Positions 61,929-64,000 of a stretch of 64,000 bases of DNA are shown here, piece by piece (positions within the stretch are counted from its first letter, which is position 1; every line of letters begins with the position of its first letter). Both the position numbers and the translations under genes were made by a program. The DNA comes from Cupriavidus taiwanensis (lineage in GTDB: Bacteria > Pseudomonadota > Gammaproteobacteria > Burkholderiales > Burkholderiaceae): NCBI RefSeq assembly GCF_900249755.1, contig NZ_LT976853.1:1889362-1953361 (forward strand), written 5' to 3'. The notes below the pieces were generated by a model. That model did no database searches, was not told the origin of the DNA, and saw only the letters and a program-made list of their open reading frames with translations.

Positions 61929-64000
61929 ATGAATTCTGCAAACCGCAAACCGCTACCGGGCACCAAGCTGGATTACTTCGACGCGCGCGCCGCGGTCGAG
62001 GCCATCGAGCCGGGTGCCTACGACAAGCTGCCGTACACGTCGCGCGTGCTGGCAGAAAACCTGGTGCGCCGCTGCGACCCCGCCACGCTGACGGCTTCGC
62101 TGAAGCAGCTGATCGAGCGCCGCCGCGACCTCGACTTCCCGTGGTTCCCCGCGCGCGTGGTGTGCCACGACATCCTCGGCCAGACCGCGCTGGTGGACCT
62201 GGCCGGCCTGCGCGACGCGATTGCCGACCAGGGCGGCGACCCGGCCAAGGTCAACCCGGTGGTGCCGGTGCAGCTGATCGTCGACCACTCGCTGGCGGTG
62301 GAATGCGGCGGCTTCGATCCCGATGCCTTCGCCAAGAACCGCGCCATCGAAGACCGTCGCAACGAAGACCGTTTCCATTTCATCGACTGGACCAAGAAGG
62401 CGTTCAAGAACGTCGACGTGATCCCGCCGGGCAACGGCATCATGCACCAGATCAACCTGGAGAAGATGTCGCCGGTGATCCACAACGACAACGGCGTGGC
62501 CTATCCCGACACCTGCGTCGGCACCGACAGCCACACCCCGCACGTGGATGCGCTGGGCGTGATCGCCATCGGCGTGGGCGGGCTGGAAGCCGAGAACGTG
62601 ATGCTCGGCCGCGCCTCGTGGATGCGCCTGCCGGATATCGTCGGCGTCGAGCTGACCGGCAAGCGCCAGCCCGGCATCACCGCCACCGACATCGTGCTGG
62701 CCCTGACCGAATTCCTGCGCAAGGAGAAGGTGGTCGGCGCCTACCTGGAGTTCCGCGGCGAAGGCGCTTCGAGCCTGACGCTTGGCGACCGCGCCACGAT
62801 CTCGAACATGGCGCCGGAATACGGCGCGACTGCCGCGATGTTCTTCATCGACGAGCAGACCATCGAATACCTGCGCCTGACCGGCCGCACCGACGAGCAG
62901 CTCAAGCTGGTCGAAACCTATGCGAAGGCCGCCGGCCTGTGGGCCGACTCGCTGCAAAACGCCGAATACGAGCGCGTGCTGCGCTTCGACCTGTCGACCG
63001 TGGTGCGCAACATGGCCGGCCCGTCGAACCCGCACAAGCGCCTGCCGACCTCGGCGCTGGCCGAGCGCGGCATCGCCGTGGACCTGGACAAGGCGCGCGC
63101 GCAGGAGGCCGAGGGCCTGATGCCCGATGGCGCGGTGATCATCGCCGCCATCACCAGCTGCACCAACACCAGCAACCCGCGCAACGTGATCGCCGCCGCG
63201 CTGCTGGCACGCAATGCCAACGCGCGCGGGCTGACGCGCAAGCCGTGGGTCAAGTCGTCGCTGGCGCCGGGATCCAAGGCGGTCGAGCTGTACCTGGAAG
63301 AAGCGAAGCTGCTGCCCGACCTGGAAAAGCTCGGTTTCGGCATCGTCGCCTTCGCCTGCACCACCTGCAACGGCATGTCCGGCGCGCTCGATCCCAAGAT
63401 CCAGCAGGAAATCATCGACCGCGACCTGTACGCCACCGCGGTGCTGTCCGGCAACCGCAACTTCGACGGCCGCATCCACCCGTACGCCAAGCAGGCCTTC
63501 CTGGCGTCGCCGCCGCTGGTGGTCGCCTACGCCATCGCCGGCACCATCCGCTTCGATATCGAACGCGATGTGCTGGGCACCGACCCGGACGGCAAGCCGG
63601 TCTACCTGAAGGACATCTGGCCGAGCGACGAAGAGATCGACGCCATCGTCAGGCAGAGCGTGAAGCCCGAGCAGTTCCGCAAGGTCTATGAGCCGATGTT
63701 CGCGCTGACCGCCGACACCGGCGAGAGCGCCGCGCCGCTGTACGACTGGCGCCCGCAGAGCACCTATATCCGCCGCCCGCCGTACTGGGAAGGCGCGCTG
63801 GCCGGCGAGCGCACGCTGCGCGGCCTGCGTCCGCTGGCGCTGCTGGGCGACAACATCACCACCGACCACCTGTCGCCGTCCAACGCCATCCTGCTCGACA
63901 GCGCTGCGGGTGAATACCTGGCGAAGATGGGCCTGCCGGAAGAGGACTTCAACTCGTACGCCACGCACCGCGGCGATCACCTGACCGCGCAGCGCGCCAC
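61929..64000 (+). CDS. acnD: Fe/S-dependent 2-methylisocitrate dehydratase AcnD (3' end outside window)
   Basis: The first 690 codons of an aconitase-family protein; the gene runs off the right edge. It reads MNSANRKPLPGTKLDYFDA and continues with VDHSLAVECGG and GTDSHTPHVDALG. The [4Fe-4S] cysteines are Cys411 (TSCTNTS), Cys477 and Cys480 (CTTC). NITTDHLSPSNAI near the end is the start of the swivel domain. Placement after prpBC identifies it as AcnD (AcnM), which dehydrates 2-methylcitrate together with PrpF rather than being housekeeping AcnA. A long open frame starting at 61913 in another register is a shadow. Confidence 0.95.
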   Translation, partial: MNSANRKPLPGTKLDYFDARAAVEAIEPGAYDKLPYTSRVLAENLVRRCDPATLTASLKQLIERRRDLDFPWFPARVVCHDILGQTALVDLAGLRDAIADQGGDPAKVNPVVPVQLIVDHSLAVECGGFDPDAFAKNRAIEDRRNEDRFHFIDWTKKAFKNVDVIPPGNGIMHQINLEKMSPVIHNDNGVAYPDTCVGTDSHTPHVDALGVIAIGVGGLEAENVMLGRASWMRLPDIVGVELTGKRQPGITATDIVLALTEFLRKEKVVGAYLEFRGEGASSLTLGDRATISNMAPEYGATAAMFFIDEQTIEYLRLTGRTDEQLKLVETYAKAAGLWADSLQNAEYERVLRFDLSTVVRNMAGPSNPHKRLPTSALAERGIAVDLDKARAQEAEGLMPDGAVIIAAITSCTNTSNPRNVIAAALLARNANARGLTRKPWVKSSLAPGSKAVELYLEEAKLLPDLEKLGFGIVAFACTTCNGMSGALDPKIQQEIIDRDLYATAVLSGNRNFDGRIHPYAKQAFLASPPLVVAYAIAGTIRFDIERDVLGTDPDGKPVYLKDIWPSDEEIDAIVRQSVKPEQFRKVYEPMFALTADTGESAAPLYDWRPQSTYIRRPPYWEGALAGERTLRGLRPLALLGDNITTDHLSPSNAILLDSAAGEYLAKMGLPEEDFNSYATHRGDHLTAQRA

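Noticed and set aside
61913-63691. Open frame of nearly 600 codons overlapping acnD
   Set aside because: The composition is Arg/Gly-rich without aconitase motifs. The register from 61929 gives all AcnD motifs and Fe-S cysteines.

Overview
The window is GC-rich DNA of a beta-proteobacterium, most likely Cupriavidus or a close Burkholderiales relative. The reasons are the prpR-prpB-prpC-acnD methylcitrate cluster at the right end, two Bug-type (TctC-like) solute-binding proteins, a fused mnhAB Mrp antiporter operon and an SRAP/PQQ-dehydrogenase/FUSC repertoire. No tRNA, rRNA, CRISPR array or phage module was recognised.

The most informative non-coding element is at 5178-5205. It is a 28-bp sequence matching Escherichia coli dif at 25 positions as I recall the site (XerD arm, 6-bp spacer, XerC arm). 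All twelve GGGNAGGG-type (KOPS-like) octamers I found by eye point toward it from both sides, so this looks like the replication terminus of a chromosome. A truncated IS1202/ISNCY-type transposase lies directly beside its XerC arm.

Layout. (1) 0-5 kb: a lipoprotein, a small RRM-like protein, an SRAP DNA-protein crosslinking protein, a DUF4142 protein and a secreted galactose/glyoxal-oxidase-like copper enzyme. (2) 5-6 kb: dif and the IS remnant. (3) 6-9.1 kb: two exported DUF1254/DUF1214 proteins, the first with clearly lower GC. (4) 9.4-22.9 kb: a catabolic island. A LysR gene is divergent from alpha1-beta1-GMC1-Bug. A convergent operon alpha2-beta2-GMC2-MFS-MBL-MBL is driven away from a Crp/Fnr regulator. 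Each arm carries a two-subunit thiamine-diphosphate enzyme plus a GMC flavoenzyme, and the second arm adds two alkylsulfatase-like proteins with altered metal motifs. (5) 23-28 kb: a YtcA-membrane fusion protein-FUSC-TolC-type efflux operon. (6) 28-34 kb: glycosyltransferase, repeat-containing basic protein, MgtC/DUF4010 membrane protein, methyltransferase, TorF-type porin and DUF72 protein. (7) 34-40 kb: mnhABCDEFG Mrp antiporter with a short leader ORF. (8) 40-42 kb: a PQQ- and heme-containing alcohol dehydrogenase predicted to be of the calcium type. (9) 42.6-48.3 kb: an acyl-CoA catabolic operon (thiolase, SDR, crotonase, Bug) divergent from an IclR regulator with a near-perfect palindromic operator, plus a second crotonase. 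(10) 48.5-57.4 kb: MFS, hypothetical, purT, MscS channel, Gdx/SugE, LysR, HD-GYP, ABM monooxygenase and cysteine synthase. (11) 57.4-64 kb: prpR, then a sigma-54 promoter with a PrpR-type dyad, prpB, prpC, a strong terminator, and acnD, which runs off the window.

Functionally, the right end degrades propionyl-CoA through the 2-methylcitrate cycle, and the 42-48 kb operon could feed it with acyl-CoA fragments. The 9-23 kb island is the best candidate for an undescribed pathway: alcohol oxidation by GMC enzymes coupled to thiamine-dependent C-C cleavage, with uptake by Bug and MFS proteins. Its substrate cannot be deduced from sequence alone.
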